This document shows positions 39,001 through 48,448 of a stretch of DNA of 64,000 bases, one piece after another (position 1 is the first letter of the stretch; every line of letters begins with the position of its first letter). The translations under genes and the position numbers were made by a program. The stretch comes from Gordionus sp. m RMFG-2023 (lineage: Eukaryota; Nematomorpha; Gordioida; Chordodea; Parachordodidae): NCBI RefSeq assembly GCF_954871325.1, contig NC_088775.1, positions 9,649,561 to 9,713,560 on the forward strand. The letters run 5' to 3'. The notes under the pieces were generated by a model. The model was not told the origin of the DNA, ran no database searches, and saw only the letters and a list, made by a program, of their open reading frames with translations.

Positions 39001-42000
39001 ATTGGGGTTTCTCACAATTACCCTCGAAAATGGGTGGTTTAGATTTATATCCTTTAAATCTTATATTTTTTTCCTCATTTTTGGCATCGCGTTTGATGAA
39101 TAACGCCATGATATCTTCTTTTATCTCTCCTAAAGATAACCTTTTAAACTCAGCCTTGACAACATGGGTATCTTTAGCTCCACCTGAAGCTGTTCTACCC
39201 ACAACCTTAACACACCAATCTATTTTCGAACCTTTAATTAAAAATTTTTTTAAAATAATCTCATCAAACCCCCCTTTGGAGTATATTCAACTATTACAGA
39301 ATGCTGACTGTACTAGTGGTTATGAATGGTTGGAAGCATTACCAAGTCATAACCTAGGTAACCTCTTATCAGATGAACAATTAAGAGTTGCCATAGGCCA
39401 TCGACTTGGATGTAACATTGTTCAACCACATACATGCATCAAATGTAAAATATTAGTTGACTCCAAAGGGAGACATAGTCTAAATTGTATAGCCGTTCTC
39501 TTACCAGGGCCCGAATACCAAACCTGGAGCCTACAAATTTATCATTAGATGATGGCTTAAGACCAGATGGCTTAACTTCCGTGCCTTGGTCTTTAGGGAA
39601 ATCCATAATTTGGGACTTCACATGTGTATCTTCTTTCCCAAAAAATTTAAATTCTAATCCGGTTGATATATCCGAGAAAAAAAACAATGAAATATTCCAA
39701 ATTCACAAATTTAATTTTTACACCGATCGTTATCTCTTCTTTTGGGCATATGCCAAGCGGAACTTTAAAATTCTTAAAAAATATAGGCGATAAGAAAAGA
39801 GCCCTTACATCCGAACCAAAAGAATACTATTTTTTAAAACAAAACCTACAAATAACTATTTTAAAATATAACTATTCATGTTTTTTGGGCACTTCTAGTC
39901 CCACCTCCGTTTTAATAAAATAATGTTTTATTTTATTTTATATTTGATATGTTAATTTTAATATTTTAAACTATGTTAATAAAAATTTACAATAATTATT
40001 TTTATTTATTTAAAAAAATTCTTATTAATTTTTAATATATAAAAACTTTTATATATCATATGAAATTAATTATTTATTAAATTTATATATTCAATAATAC
40101 TTTAGTGCTCAACTATTAAAATATGAAACCTGATAAAAAAACTAAGAAGGCGAATTTTCAAATAATCACACTAAAAATAAATAAATTCTAATAGATATTA
40201 ACTATTTATGTATTTAATATTTAATGATTTTTACTTATGATAATAATCAAATCATAATAATTTAATAATGAAAATAAATTATTAACAGACTTACAGTGAT
40301 ATATTAAAAACAAAAACTATTAAGTGGTATAATAAATAAGTTTGAAGTTTTTAAAAAACATAAATACCTCATTTATGTATTAGGAAAAAAATAGTTTAAG
40401 TGAATTTTTTTTCACATTATTACAATAATTTAAAAAAAAAAGTAACATAAGAATTTACCTATGAAATGTTTCTAGAATATCTTATGTAATTGGAAAATTA
40501 ATTTTTTGGAAGATTTGGAAGTAAGTGGTAATACTGTATTGTATAAATCATCAACAAAAAATAATACTATGTATTTAGTGTTCTTTATTTCAGATTCTAT
40601 GAACCTTAAATCTCAATATTGATCATAAAGACTTACACTAAAGAATTTAAACTTAAAATCAGCCACCACCCACCTTTAAAGTAATTAACTTATATTGCAG
40701 ATAAATGTAAATGATATTCTTTTTTTTCTATAGAAAGGCGCTCGGAAGAACGAAATATAAAAATTAACAACCAAAGAATATTTTATTTTGTATATATTAT
40801 AATAATCTATAATTACAAATACAAACACAATAATAATAATTTAATTTTGTAAGAAAATATTATATTTTAAAATTGCATTCTCGTTTAGTTTTGAGTTTGA
40901 GTGTTCCGAAATTGGCATCTTTATTTTTATATAAATAGAGAAAAGATAAAAATATATTTAAAATATTATATAAATTTATATTACCTTTAATTGATTGATT
41001 GTCCCCGAAAAGTTCCAAAAAATTATGCATATGATTATGTTTGTAAAATCGTACTACCGATTTAATTTCGAAGTAACATTATTCATGATTTGATCTCTAT
41101 TGTTTGGCTTATCTTTCTTTCTTTCTTTTTTGTTTTTCATGACCCCGAAAAAGTTTTCAATAGGATTTAATTGAGGTGAATATGGCGTAAGATATTCAAT
41201 TCGATTTTTATAGCTATCAATAAGATGACACTTATATATTGCGGCATTATCCATAATGATAATTGCATCGTTTGGAAGAATTGTTACTAATTCTCTCAGA
41301 TAATCAAGGAAAAGCAACCCATTAAAGGGCCCTTCAATAATTCGATAGGTTATAAGGCCACCAATTCCTATTGTACATAAAATGCTAACGTTCTTGCCTT
41401 TGGAAGGTGGAACTATCACAGTTGGTGTGACGTTGTAGGGGGCCCAAGCATACACAGGTACGACATGTAGGTTTATGCCTGTTTCATCCAGGAAGAACAT
41501 TTTTTCCATAGGAATATTTACCATTTTAAGGCAACTGGCCAATGCGAATTGCTCCTGGTGTATTTCGTCGATCGGGCTCTATTCCAGCCATATTTTTAGA
41601 CCATCCTATTTTTTTAATATATTTTCTGATGGTCCCCTCATTTTTTGGGAAACCTGGAGGCAAATTTTCTATGATATCTTTGATAGTAGGCGTGTTGTTA
41701 TTCATTAAAATATTTATAACCTTTCTTTCGATTTCGGATGTGTCTTTTTTTTGCATCCCTTTTTTTGAATTTGATATTGCTTCAATGGCCCCCCTATAAA
41801 ATCTGGAAAGGTTTCTTGCCTTAATTTGTTAACCGAGGCTATTGACATATTAATATGTTTGGCAATGTCCTTTATTTTCATTCTTTCCATTTCCGGCTGG
41901 GATAACAAATTGGTTACTATGTCAATTTTCTCTTTATTCCAACAATTATATTTTCTTTTTGGGTTTTGAATTGCCGGTGAGTTTATAGGGTTTATTATAG

Positions 42001-44869
42001 TAGAATTGGCAATTGTGATGGTTCCACCTACCAAAGGCAAGAACGTTAGCATTTTATGTACATCAGGAATTGGGGCCCTTATAACCTATCGAATTATTGA
42101 AGGACCCTATAATGGGTTGCATTTTCTTGATTATCTGAGAAAATTAGTAAAAATTTTTCCAAACGATGCAATTATCATTTTGGATAATGCCGCAATACAC
42201 AAATGTCATCTTATCGATAGCTATAAAAATCGAAGTGAATATCTTCCGCCATATTCACCTCAATTAAATCCTATTAAAACTTTTTCGGGGTCATGAAAAG
42301 CAAATATAGGTCTATACCAAGGCCAAACAATAGAGATCAAATCGTAAATAATGTTGCTTCGATATTAAATCGGTACATACCGTACATTACAAACTTTTAT
42401 AATCATGTGCATGATTTTGGAACTTGGTTATCGGGGACAACTAATCAATTAAAGGTAATATAAATTTTTACAATATTTTAAATATATATTTTTTTTTTCT
42501 ATTTATAAAAATAAAGATGTCAATTTCGGAACACTTAAACTCAAAACTAAACGAAAAAACAATTTTAAAATATAATATTTTCTCACAAAATTAAATCATT
42601 ATGTAAATTATTATATTGCGATTGTTTGTAATTATAGATTATTATAATATATACAAAATCAAATATTCAACTATATTTGATTAAAAAAATATTTGAAATT
42701 TATATTTTCTAAATTTTAAAAAATAAATATTTTATTAATTGGTTTGGGATGTAAACTAAATTTTCTTATTGGGTTGTTGCTATTCAAAAAAATAATTTTT
42801 ATATTTCGTTTTTCTATAAAAAAAAGAATGGCATTTACATTTATTTAAAAAATTTTATTTTTCAAAAATTTCTTCTGATTATTATTTTTTTTAAATTAAA
42901 ATAAAGTTTATAAAAATTTTGAAAAAATATTCACTTAAACTATCTTTTTTCTATTACATAAATGAGGTATTTCTGTTTTTTAAACACTTCAAACTTATTT
43001 ATTATACCACTTAATAGTCGTTATTTTTAATATATCACCAAATAAAACATCTGCAACCCTGTATACTATAGGATAAAAATAGTGGCTTGTTAAAAAATTC
43101 AAATGTGTTAAAATATTTGGATTAACATTTTTTATTTTCAAATGAATAAAAATAAGAATTTCTTAATTGAACGAACGTAAAATACGAACGCGTTCTTCAA
43201 AAAAAGCATTTCAAAAATAAAAGGAACGATTTTTTTCAAAAAAACGAACTTGTTCCCGATCGCGTTCAATTACAACATTATTAAAAATAAATAAAGGCTG
43301 GACTCGGTTTGAAAACATTGAATTTTTTTAAGAGTTATAATGCGATCTGGAAAAGTATTCCCAAAATCAAGAAATTTTAGAACCCCCTTTCCTTTTCTAT
43401 GAAAGTATTTTTAAAAATTATATCTGATATTTATGTTTTAAACGAATGAAATGAGGGATTTTTTTTCCTCATTCTGGGGGGGGGGGTGTAAATTGATTTA
43501 ATTGGTGCTAAATCTTAAGAGATGATGGCAAAGAAAGAAATCCTAATTAAATACTATACAATATCATTTATACTTAAAATCACCATAATAGTTGCTTCTG
43601 AAACCCAAGAAAACAGCTCCGAGCCAAGAAAACAAAAGTAATGCTAACGATTATGATATGAGTTCGCCTGGTAAAGAAAAGCCATATCCTCTTAATATTT
43701 CAAAAAAGGAAGAAAGGTTATTTAAGTCTACTATCTTTATTTAGTAATTTCAAAAAATTTAGAAAGATTTATCTTTCCTATTTAAAGATTTTGTCTTTGT
43801 ATTTTATGAATTGTCTCATGAACCATATCTTAAATTCAAGTTTTATAATATTCGTATATCCCGGTTTGGGTCAATATTTAGGGGATATTTAACAATTTAA
43901 AAATTTTTTTTTTTTAAACTTTCCTATTCTAGTTGATTTATTTGATGTTTTTTTTATAAAATAGTCTATTATCATAAAATGATGAGGGGGGGTTAACAGA
44001 ATTATTTTATCCCTTTTTTCTGTCACATATTTTTGTGTGATTAGAAGGACACTATGTCACTAAAAGTATATAAATATAAATTAATTTGATCCCGAATTAA
44101 CTAAGCTTTAATTTTATTTTCACATTGTAAAAATCATTATTTTATTTTAAAAAAGGGAAAAATCAAGCTCATTGGATGCGACGGATTCAGTTTACAATAA
44201 AGAGGTATAAATAATTTTTTTAAAAAAAAGTAATGTATAAAATATAGTTATTAGCCAAGAAATCTCATCAACCCGTGAAATTTAATTTCTCTGGTAATAC
44301 TATTACCAAGGTCTCAAAATGGGATGGCAATAGTAAAAAAGATAACGATAAGCCAATTGGCAACTCATCTCTCAAGGATAATATAGGAGAAGAAGGGACC
44401 AAAAACAAAAGTGCATTATTGATTTTTCTTAGTTATTTTAAATCAATAATATAACATAATTTGTTTTAAATGTTACGCGCCAGACTTAAAATTTAACAAT
44501 GATTATTATATCTGATTTATTTCCTAAGCAATTTAACACAGATAATAAATGTTAGCTTCTTAAATCCACCATAATTATAAATTTCTTTAAACTAAATAAT
44601 ATATTTGATTAAAAAGATTACAACCAGGTTATACAAACGAAAGATGAGTTAACAAATTCCAGACCATTAAAAAAGGTTTATTACGTTATACTTAAAATTA
44701 ATACATATATTATTTTTAGAAATAATTTATTTAGTGGATTTAAATAAAATTTAAATAAATTCGCGCAAAAGTTTTATATAGTTATTATATCTTTTATAAA
44801 AAGGAAAGACCTCCCATTCAATTATACCGTCCCGGAAAAGGGCTTATCAAAAGAGAAAAACCGCAATAA
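24083..44869 (+). CDS. UPF3: UPF3, regulator of nonsense-mediated mRNA decay
   Basis: Thirteen exons keep phase at every junction: 24083-24205, 24248-24351, 24388-24482, 24532-24627, 24798-24917, 25120-25196, 25236-25344, 33322-33581, 43592-43716, 44156-44204, 44260-44410, 44617-44675 and 44804-44869. Together they encode 477 residues, the usual UPF3 length. Residues about 40-130 are the RRM-like UPF2-binding domain (IIIRNLPPSMT, PEHDYLRF, AYINF, FDCYVFLDDNGTEYEAIVEY, APFQK). The conserved GTIEEDDDFKEFLE and KTTPLLDFIAKKR segments follow, then a Ser/Lys-rich linker. The last exon ends with an exon-junction-complex binding motif, ERPPIQLYRPGKG. The protein links UPF2 to the exon junction complex in NMD. 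Two introns of 8.0 and 10.0 kb are packed with transposons, while others are 36-55 nt. The least certain junctions are the GTGCAT donor after 44410 and the acceptor before 24532. Confidence 0.93.
25952..26315. mobile_element. hAT-type MITE in UPF3 intron 7
   Basis: The ends TAGCAATCT and, inward from the right, TAGTGATCT are flanked by an exact 8-bp duplication AAATGTAT (25944-25951 and 26316-26323). The interior has degenerate GGGCC-rich words near both ends and no coding capacity (364 bp). Confidence 0.85.
26520..27170. repeat. very AT-rich low-complexity tract
   Basis: About 650 bases of near-pure A/T with repeated AATATAATATTTAAT and TTTATATA words in UPF3 intron 7. No feature is supported within it. 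Confidence 0.8.
27390..27665. repeat. tandem repeat, about 2.3 units of about 125 bp
   Basis: The unit contains CTTATTATTCCT, ATATCAGATTTACTCATATT, TTTCTAATGATTAATGG and CTCTTTTCCTACTA. A second copy follows at once and a third is partial. Confidence 0.8.
27762..27960. mobile_element. hairpin MITE copy (family M), truncated
   Basis: It starts ATTGTTAAACGGCTTGATTT and contains the family's internal words (GCCTCGAGATTT, then GGCTTGCCTAATATT and AAAATATTGAGTTAGC). The right terminus is missing or worn. See the complete copy at 45357-45579. Confidence 0.6.
28000..28380. repeat. degenerate satellite-like repeat, about 60-bp period
   Basis: Recurring TATAAAATAATGATTGCAAT and TTGTATATCAATAG words with irregular spacing. 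It probably derives from an old tandem array. Confidence 0.65.
28870..30060 (-). pseudogene. MULE (Mutator-like) transposase with FLYWCH-type finger
   Basis: Read on the minus strand, a FLYWCH-like finger comes first (YYICRKKDCNGRG, then VHDHN, about 30040-29930). It is followed by the MULE transposase core: IYMDGTFNVVPKLF (first Asp), IATIDFEIGVYLAL (second Asp), GCYFHFCQCIVRRI and, after a frame change near 29075, SVRTNNHVEGFKEY with a downstream HPNVY. These are the hallmarks of the eukaryotic MULE family found in many invertebrates. The copy is nearly full length but carries at least one frameshift and probably no longer acts. It lies antisense to UPF3 in intron 7 and has an inverted partial copy at 30740-31675. 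Confidence 0.85.
30180..30710. repeat. spacer of tandem repeats between two inverted MULE copies
   Basis: About five diverged units of roughly 95-110 bp share TTTACCTTGGTTGGTT or TTTTACTTTGAGTGGCTACT words. The spacer is the loop of a palindrome whose arms begin at the AAAAGATAATT / AATTATCTTTT pair near 30172 and 30712. Confidence 0.65.
30740..31675 (+). pseudogene. inverted partial copy of the MULE transposase
   Basis: The plus strand repeats, with scattered substitutions, the N-terminal two-thirds of the minus-strand MULE at 28870-30060: the finger (YYICRKKHCNGRG), VHDHNIDKEYYELL, the SIMAHVIQTTRPSLPH block, the second catalytic Asp (IATIDFEIGVY) and GCYLHFSQCIVRRI. It stops after FFRIIMAI. 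A stop replaces a codon at 31191, and the frame shifts between 31191 and 31390. The arms have diverged, so this is not a recent assembly duplicate. Confidence 0.8.
31680..33321. other. remainder of UPF3 intron 7, no gene seen
   Basis: AT-rich intron DNA with poly-A/T runs and a C-run near 32390. No recognisable element ends or coding fragments were seen. Confidence 0.5.
33660..34400. mobile_element. three partial hairpin MITEs (family M)
   Basis: Pieces at about 33665-33795, 33970-34162 and 34205-34395 carry the family words TTGTTAAAC(G/A), GAGATTTCGCT, CAAAATCTTCAGGCTTGC and GTTTTTAAAAA. The middle one has both ends (TTGTTAAACAGC left, GTTTAACAACAC right) and the others are truncated. They lie in UPF3 intron 8. 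Confidence 0.65.
35520..37350 (-). pseudogene. TTF-finger hAT transposase remains
   Basis: On the minus strand, 37223-36894 encodes the N-terminal TTF-type finger region (WLNKYKWLAYS, then FCKVCIFSPRYAGNG and SWKDVLKNFNYH). Around 35870 are catalytic-core words (IIRDNAPNIALAM). At 35796-35600 lies ARVRKIVGHFKHSS followed, in another frame, by DVLTRWDSTYYMLERL, the signature of this hAT group. The parts are in the right order but separated by several frame changes and degraded DNA, so the gene is dead. Related intact animal genes include the ZMYM1-like and TTF-domain hAT transposases. Confidence 0.75.
36365..36620 (+). pseudogene. inverted duplicate of the hAT finger region
   Basis: The plus strand repeats, with differences, the minus-strand segment 36990-37350: GAAACACACTATCCTCAAAA, then coding words SWLNKHKWLAYSANE and FCKVC. 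It is a partial inverted copy within the same transposon, separated by about 400 bp. Confidence 0.75.
38757..39922 (+). pseudogene. 5'-truncated LINE: RT thumb and restriction-like endonuclease
   Basis: Coding on the plus strand matches the C-terminal third of a non-LTR retrotransposon polyprotein. It begins with the thumb region (WGFSQLPSKMGGLDLYPLN, then LASRLM). A zinc-knuckle-like segment follows (HTCIKCKILVDSKGRHSLNC). The endonuclease core is RPDGLTSVPW and IIWDFTC, with PDG and D spaced as in restriction-like endonucleases of R2/NeSL-type LINEs. The tail is TLKFLKNIGDKKRALTSEP. The frame changes near 39475 and again near 39665. Loss of the 5' part is normal for LINE insertions. It lies in UPF3 intron 8. 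The family name within the REL LINEs is uncertain. Confidence 0.7.
41054..42052 (-). pseudogene. Tc1/IS630-type DDE transposase, near full length
   Basis: The minus strand shows an N-terminal helix-turn-helix region (KIKDIAKHINMSIASVNKLR, about 41920-41830) and a second DNA-binding part (KDIIENLPPGFP, then IRKYIKKIGWS). The catalytic domain has FLDETGINL, IIIMDNAAIYK and LNPIENFFGVMK, giving the three acidic residues. Frame changes occur near 41745 and 41530. Between the second Asp and the Glu there are 30 residues, four fewer than the 34 of classical Tc1. The transposase is about 330 residues, usual for the superfamily, and is probably inactive. Confidence 0.82.
42018..42460 (+). pseudogene. 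inverted half copy of the Tc1/IS630-type transposase
   Basis: The plus strand encodes KGKNVSILC, YRIIEGPYNGLHFLDYLR, IIILDNAAIHK and PPYSPQLNPI, closely like the minus-strand copy. A one-base difference then shifts the frame before the catalytic Glu. The downstream words (NNRDQI, then the C-terminal end) continue in another frame. There is no N-terminal half. Confidence 0.8.
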
Positions 44870-45356
44870 TCTTTGGGGACATCTTGAAAAAAATTAAAAA
44901 TGAAATTACTTTTTATTAAAAAAAGGAGAAGAAACATAGTGATCACAAGAAAATACAATTAAAATAATACGGATTTTGATTGAACCTAAATTCATATATA
45001 GTAGCACCTGAATAAGAACTATAAATATAACTTATATCATTTTAAAGCTCTTTATGAAAAATACGCTTGCTGTGTTCTTCCATTGTAACGGAAAACCATA
45101 TGATTTCTATTCTTATGTAAACTGATTTTAAAATGAAAATTATAGTATTTGATAATTTTTTAAAACAAATAAGATAGTGATGTCATTATTTAATATTCCA
45201 AAGCTAATTGTTTTTAAATTAATAATTTAGACAAATTAAGAGAAGATAAAGCGAAAGAAGTTCTAATTTCTCGATATTTAATTGTGTAAATAAATTTTGC
45301 TCTATTTATAAAATCGTTAGATTATTAAAATATGGATCCTTCATGGTACTAATAAG

Positions 45357-45579
45357 TAGTATTGTTAAACGGCTCGTTTTGAGCCAATTTTTAAAAACGG
45401 CTAACACAATACTTTATCCAGAAAAATATTACACAAGCCTCAAGATTTTGCTCATAGAAGTAACAAAGGTCTATACATATATTTTCAAAATCTCTAGGCT
45501 TAGGCAATATTTTTTAGGCTAAAATATTAAGTTAACCGTTTTTAAAAATCGGCTCAAAACGAGCCATTTAACAACACTA
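45357..45579. mobile_element. complete hairpin MITE, family M type copy
   Basis: Ends TAGTATTGTTAAACGGCTCG and, inward from the right, TAGTGTTGTTAAATGGCTCG. The inverted repeat extends about 48 bp. An exact 8-bp duplication CTAATAAG flanks it (45349-45356 and 45580-45587), so this 223-bp foldback element was mobilised by a hAT transposase. Other copies or pieces occur at 27762, 33665, 33970, 34205, 59001 and 61290. Confidence 0.92.
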
Positions 45580-46356
45580 CTAATAAGTCTTGTTTTTATT
45601 AACCTATTTTGCTCATGAATGACCCTGGCAGTAAATGAGGTAGTAGGAACAGGTTACAAATATATAAAATTGGGGAAGCAGAAAAATTTGATAGTAAACA
45701 AGATAATTTTTTCTTAAATGAGTTTTTCCAGTTTGAATTATAATAAGTCATACAAATCTCAGAATTAGACAAGTCTTTTGATTCTTTAAGTTCAGGTCAT
45801 CTGTAACATTTACATTCAACTATTAACCATATAAATATTTTGAATGTAGACATTTCGTCGAAAACTTTTCTAGAAACAAAATGGTAAATTTACAGATATC
45901 CTCGCTATCATCTTTAAAAAATAAGCTATTTACAGCGATTTTTTTAAAAATACAAATCATTTTGTGTTTATCGAATGATTTTGAAATATTGATTCGTTAA
46001 ATACTGCCTTTGGTAGAATAGCCAAATTATTTTTGATTTAGCCTAATTTTAAAATAAAATATTAAATTGCTCATTATTTGAAATGAATACTTTTTCTGAA
46101 GATATCAAACCTATGAATCAAGATAAGATGATGAATTAAATTATAATATTTTTAGAGAAAATAGATAAAACAGCAATGATATATTCTGTAACACTATATA
46201 TGCTTATATAATAAACACAAAATATTTAACTAACCTCGATGATACTGTAAAACTAGATTAGATACAATACATTTGGAGATGTAATTATTCTTCATAGTCC
46301 AGCATTAATTAAACTTGTATATTATTTACATGGAATATCTCTTTTGAATTTTGTAG

Positions 46357-46486
46357 TTCTTATAAATCTCCTAATAGAAAGGGGAATACAGTTGGTAATT
46401 TAAATTTACTATTTTCTTTATCAAAAAAATTTAAAAGAGATATGTTTAAAAATCTACTAAAATTAGAAGATAAAAAAGAAAAATAA
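46357..46486 (+). CDS. possible terminal exon of an unidentified gene
   Basis: After a good acceptor (TTTTGAATTTTGTAG) a 42-codon frame ends in TAA. It is basic and leucine-rich (NLNLLFSLSKKFKRDMFKNL). I do not recognise it and could not assemble upstream exons, although 46260-46320 has a weak open stretch. It could be random. Confidence 0.2.
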
Positions 46487-47811
46487 AACAGACAAAATTA
46501 TTATGGTAAAAAATAATCAAATTTTTAATGTTATTTACTATTTTACTCATTAATAATATATAAATTAAATAATTTTGTATATATTATATTAATAGAATTA
46601 TTTTTTTATGATTTCTAATAAAGTTCTTAAATTTAGATAACTTATTAGCTATATTATATACAATTGTATTTAGTGACATATTCCTACTGAACTATATTAA
46701 AGGTAAATATATTTTTGTTAAAATATCACTATTTAACAAATTAAAAAATATAAAATTCAAATAAGGAAAAATTTATTATAATAAAAATATATTTTTAAAA
46801 CATAATTTTTTTTTATAATATAGGTTTGTGGTGTCAGCAAACTATTATTATGAAATATTTAATATAAAATATCACTATAAAATGTAAAATCAATTAAAAA
46901 AAAATATATAAAATAAAATTTTATTTATTTTTATAATAAAAAATGATGTATAAATAAAGGGTTACTGGCATAGTTAGGTAAGTTCACTTTCTTTTGAAAT
47001 TTTTTGTTATCCTCTCAAAGTCAGTGAAAGTAGGTGGTGGCATAATATGATTACTTACTAAAGTTTGTCACTTAGCTAGGCATATGGTCCTAATATTTTT
47101 TTGGATTGTTAAAATCCCCACTTGAAGGATTAAGTTAAGCTAGGTTATTTATAGCCAGTGGCTAAATACCTAGATAAAAATTTATATAATTGATAAAGTA
47201 CTTTACTATTACCAAAGACAAACCATGCATTTTTCTTCTAGTCATAGGATATTTAATAAAATTAGGCTGGTGTGTAAACATATTTTATATGTTTTAGTAT
47301 GTAATAAGAAGTTTCCTATTTAAAATAGAATTAAAGATAAAATAGAATAAATAAATACGTATTTCATTCTCCTCTAATTATGAAATTGATACATATTTTT
47401 TAAGAATCTCAGAAAGAGGATGTAAAATTCACCCTCTTTCCTTTTATTAATATTTAAAAGGTTTAATATTCTCTTCTTCATCATCATATTGCACAAAAAT
47501 AATAATTTGATGGAAAAAATAATTAAATATTTTTAAAATCGCCAAGATATTAAATTTGCACTAAGAATGAAAATCGCTGCAAGCGATCAGCTGATATGTC
47601 GCCGCGATTTCGCCCGCAAATAACGAGGGTAGCAATTTTTTAGTGCAATTCTAACATGTTTTTAGCACAAATTTCATCATTTTCGGCAAGGCCAGAATAA
47701 TATAAAAAATTCAATGAAACTAGTGGAGGTTACTATATTATCAAAAGATTATTTAAATTTGTGTCATTCAAAAACAGATGATGTTTTCTATAAATTGTAA
47801 TCGATACATTT

Positions 47812-48448
47812 ATGTATTTGATCGAACCAATTTTTTTAGAAGGTTTAGTTGTTAAAGGTTTTGGCAGAGGAAGTAAACAATTAGGATATCCTACCGGTTT
47901 ATATCACTCATATATAGAAAATTTTAATATATATTTAGCTAATTTTTCTGAAAATGCAATCGAATCTCTTCCAAAAACCTTAAGAAATGGTGTATACTTT
48001 GGCTTTGCAAATCTAGATGCTGAGAATAAGATATATAGAATGGTTGCCAACTTAGGATATTGTCCCTTTTTCCAAAATACTCAAAGATCATTTGTAAATT
48101 TAATTTTGTTTATAAGAAATTTAATTATGATCAGCTCTAAACATAAAATAATCATATCTTATAAGTGTTTATATAATCAAACACAAAATATTTTAAGGAA
48201 ACTCACATTCTACATGATTTTCCTACAGATTTTTATGGGAGCTTACTGAAAGTTGCTATTATAGATTACATACGTGAAGAGAGAAATTTTACATCAATTG
48301 GTTAAATTATTTTTACTTTATAAATAATAATTATATAATAGATTGCTTAATATTACAGATTGAAAATGATATAAAACTTGCCAATGTTAAGCTTGATAAA
48401 TATCAATTATCTGCTCAAATTTATCAGAAATTTAATATAGAGTCCTAA
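47812..48448 (+). CDS. RFK: riboflavin kinase (FMN synthesis)
   Basis: Four exons: 47812-47896, 47939-48093, 48198-48300 and 48342-48448, encoding 149 residues (animal RFK about 150-160). The enzyme phosphorylates riboflavin with ATP to FMN. The N-terminal FLEGLVVKGFGRGSKQLGYP leads into the PTAN metal/nucleotide motif, but only if a 42-nt intron (47897-47938) is removed. That intron has no stop and keeps frame, so an unspliced reading hides it and destroys the motif. Then follow NGVYFGFANL, VANLGYCPFFQNTQRS, ETHILHDFPTDFYG with the conserved catalytic-region acidic residue, VAIIDYIREERNF and the final helix ENDIKLANVKL. The ATG at 47812 gives the family's usual N-terminus. It stands alone 2.9 kb after UPF3. 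Confidence 0.95.

Larger units (their letters stand above)
40290..43075. mobile_element. palindromic Tc1/IS630-type element pair in UPF3 intron 8
   Basis: The left arm (about 40290-41430) and right arm (about 42018-43070) are diverged reverse complements. Each contains the second half of a transposase and the same flanking words (CAATTAAAGGTAATATAAAT, CATAAATGAGGTATTT, ACTTAATAGT). The loop between them holds the transposase N-terminus, which belongs to the left copy. The right outer end, read inward, starts TACAGGGTTGCAGATG next to TA. The left end is less clear. Confidence 0.75.
44870..47811. other. interval between UPF3 and RFK
   Basis: It contains UPF3's presumed 3' UTR, one complete hairpin MITE (45357-45579), one possible terminal exon (46357-46486), and a small inverted repeat at 47557-47648 (TTGCACTAA / TTAGTGCAA) around an unusually G/C-rich patch. 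The rest is AT-rich and featureless. Confidence 0.5.
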
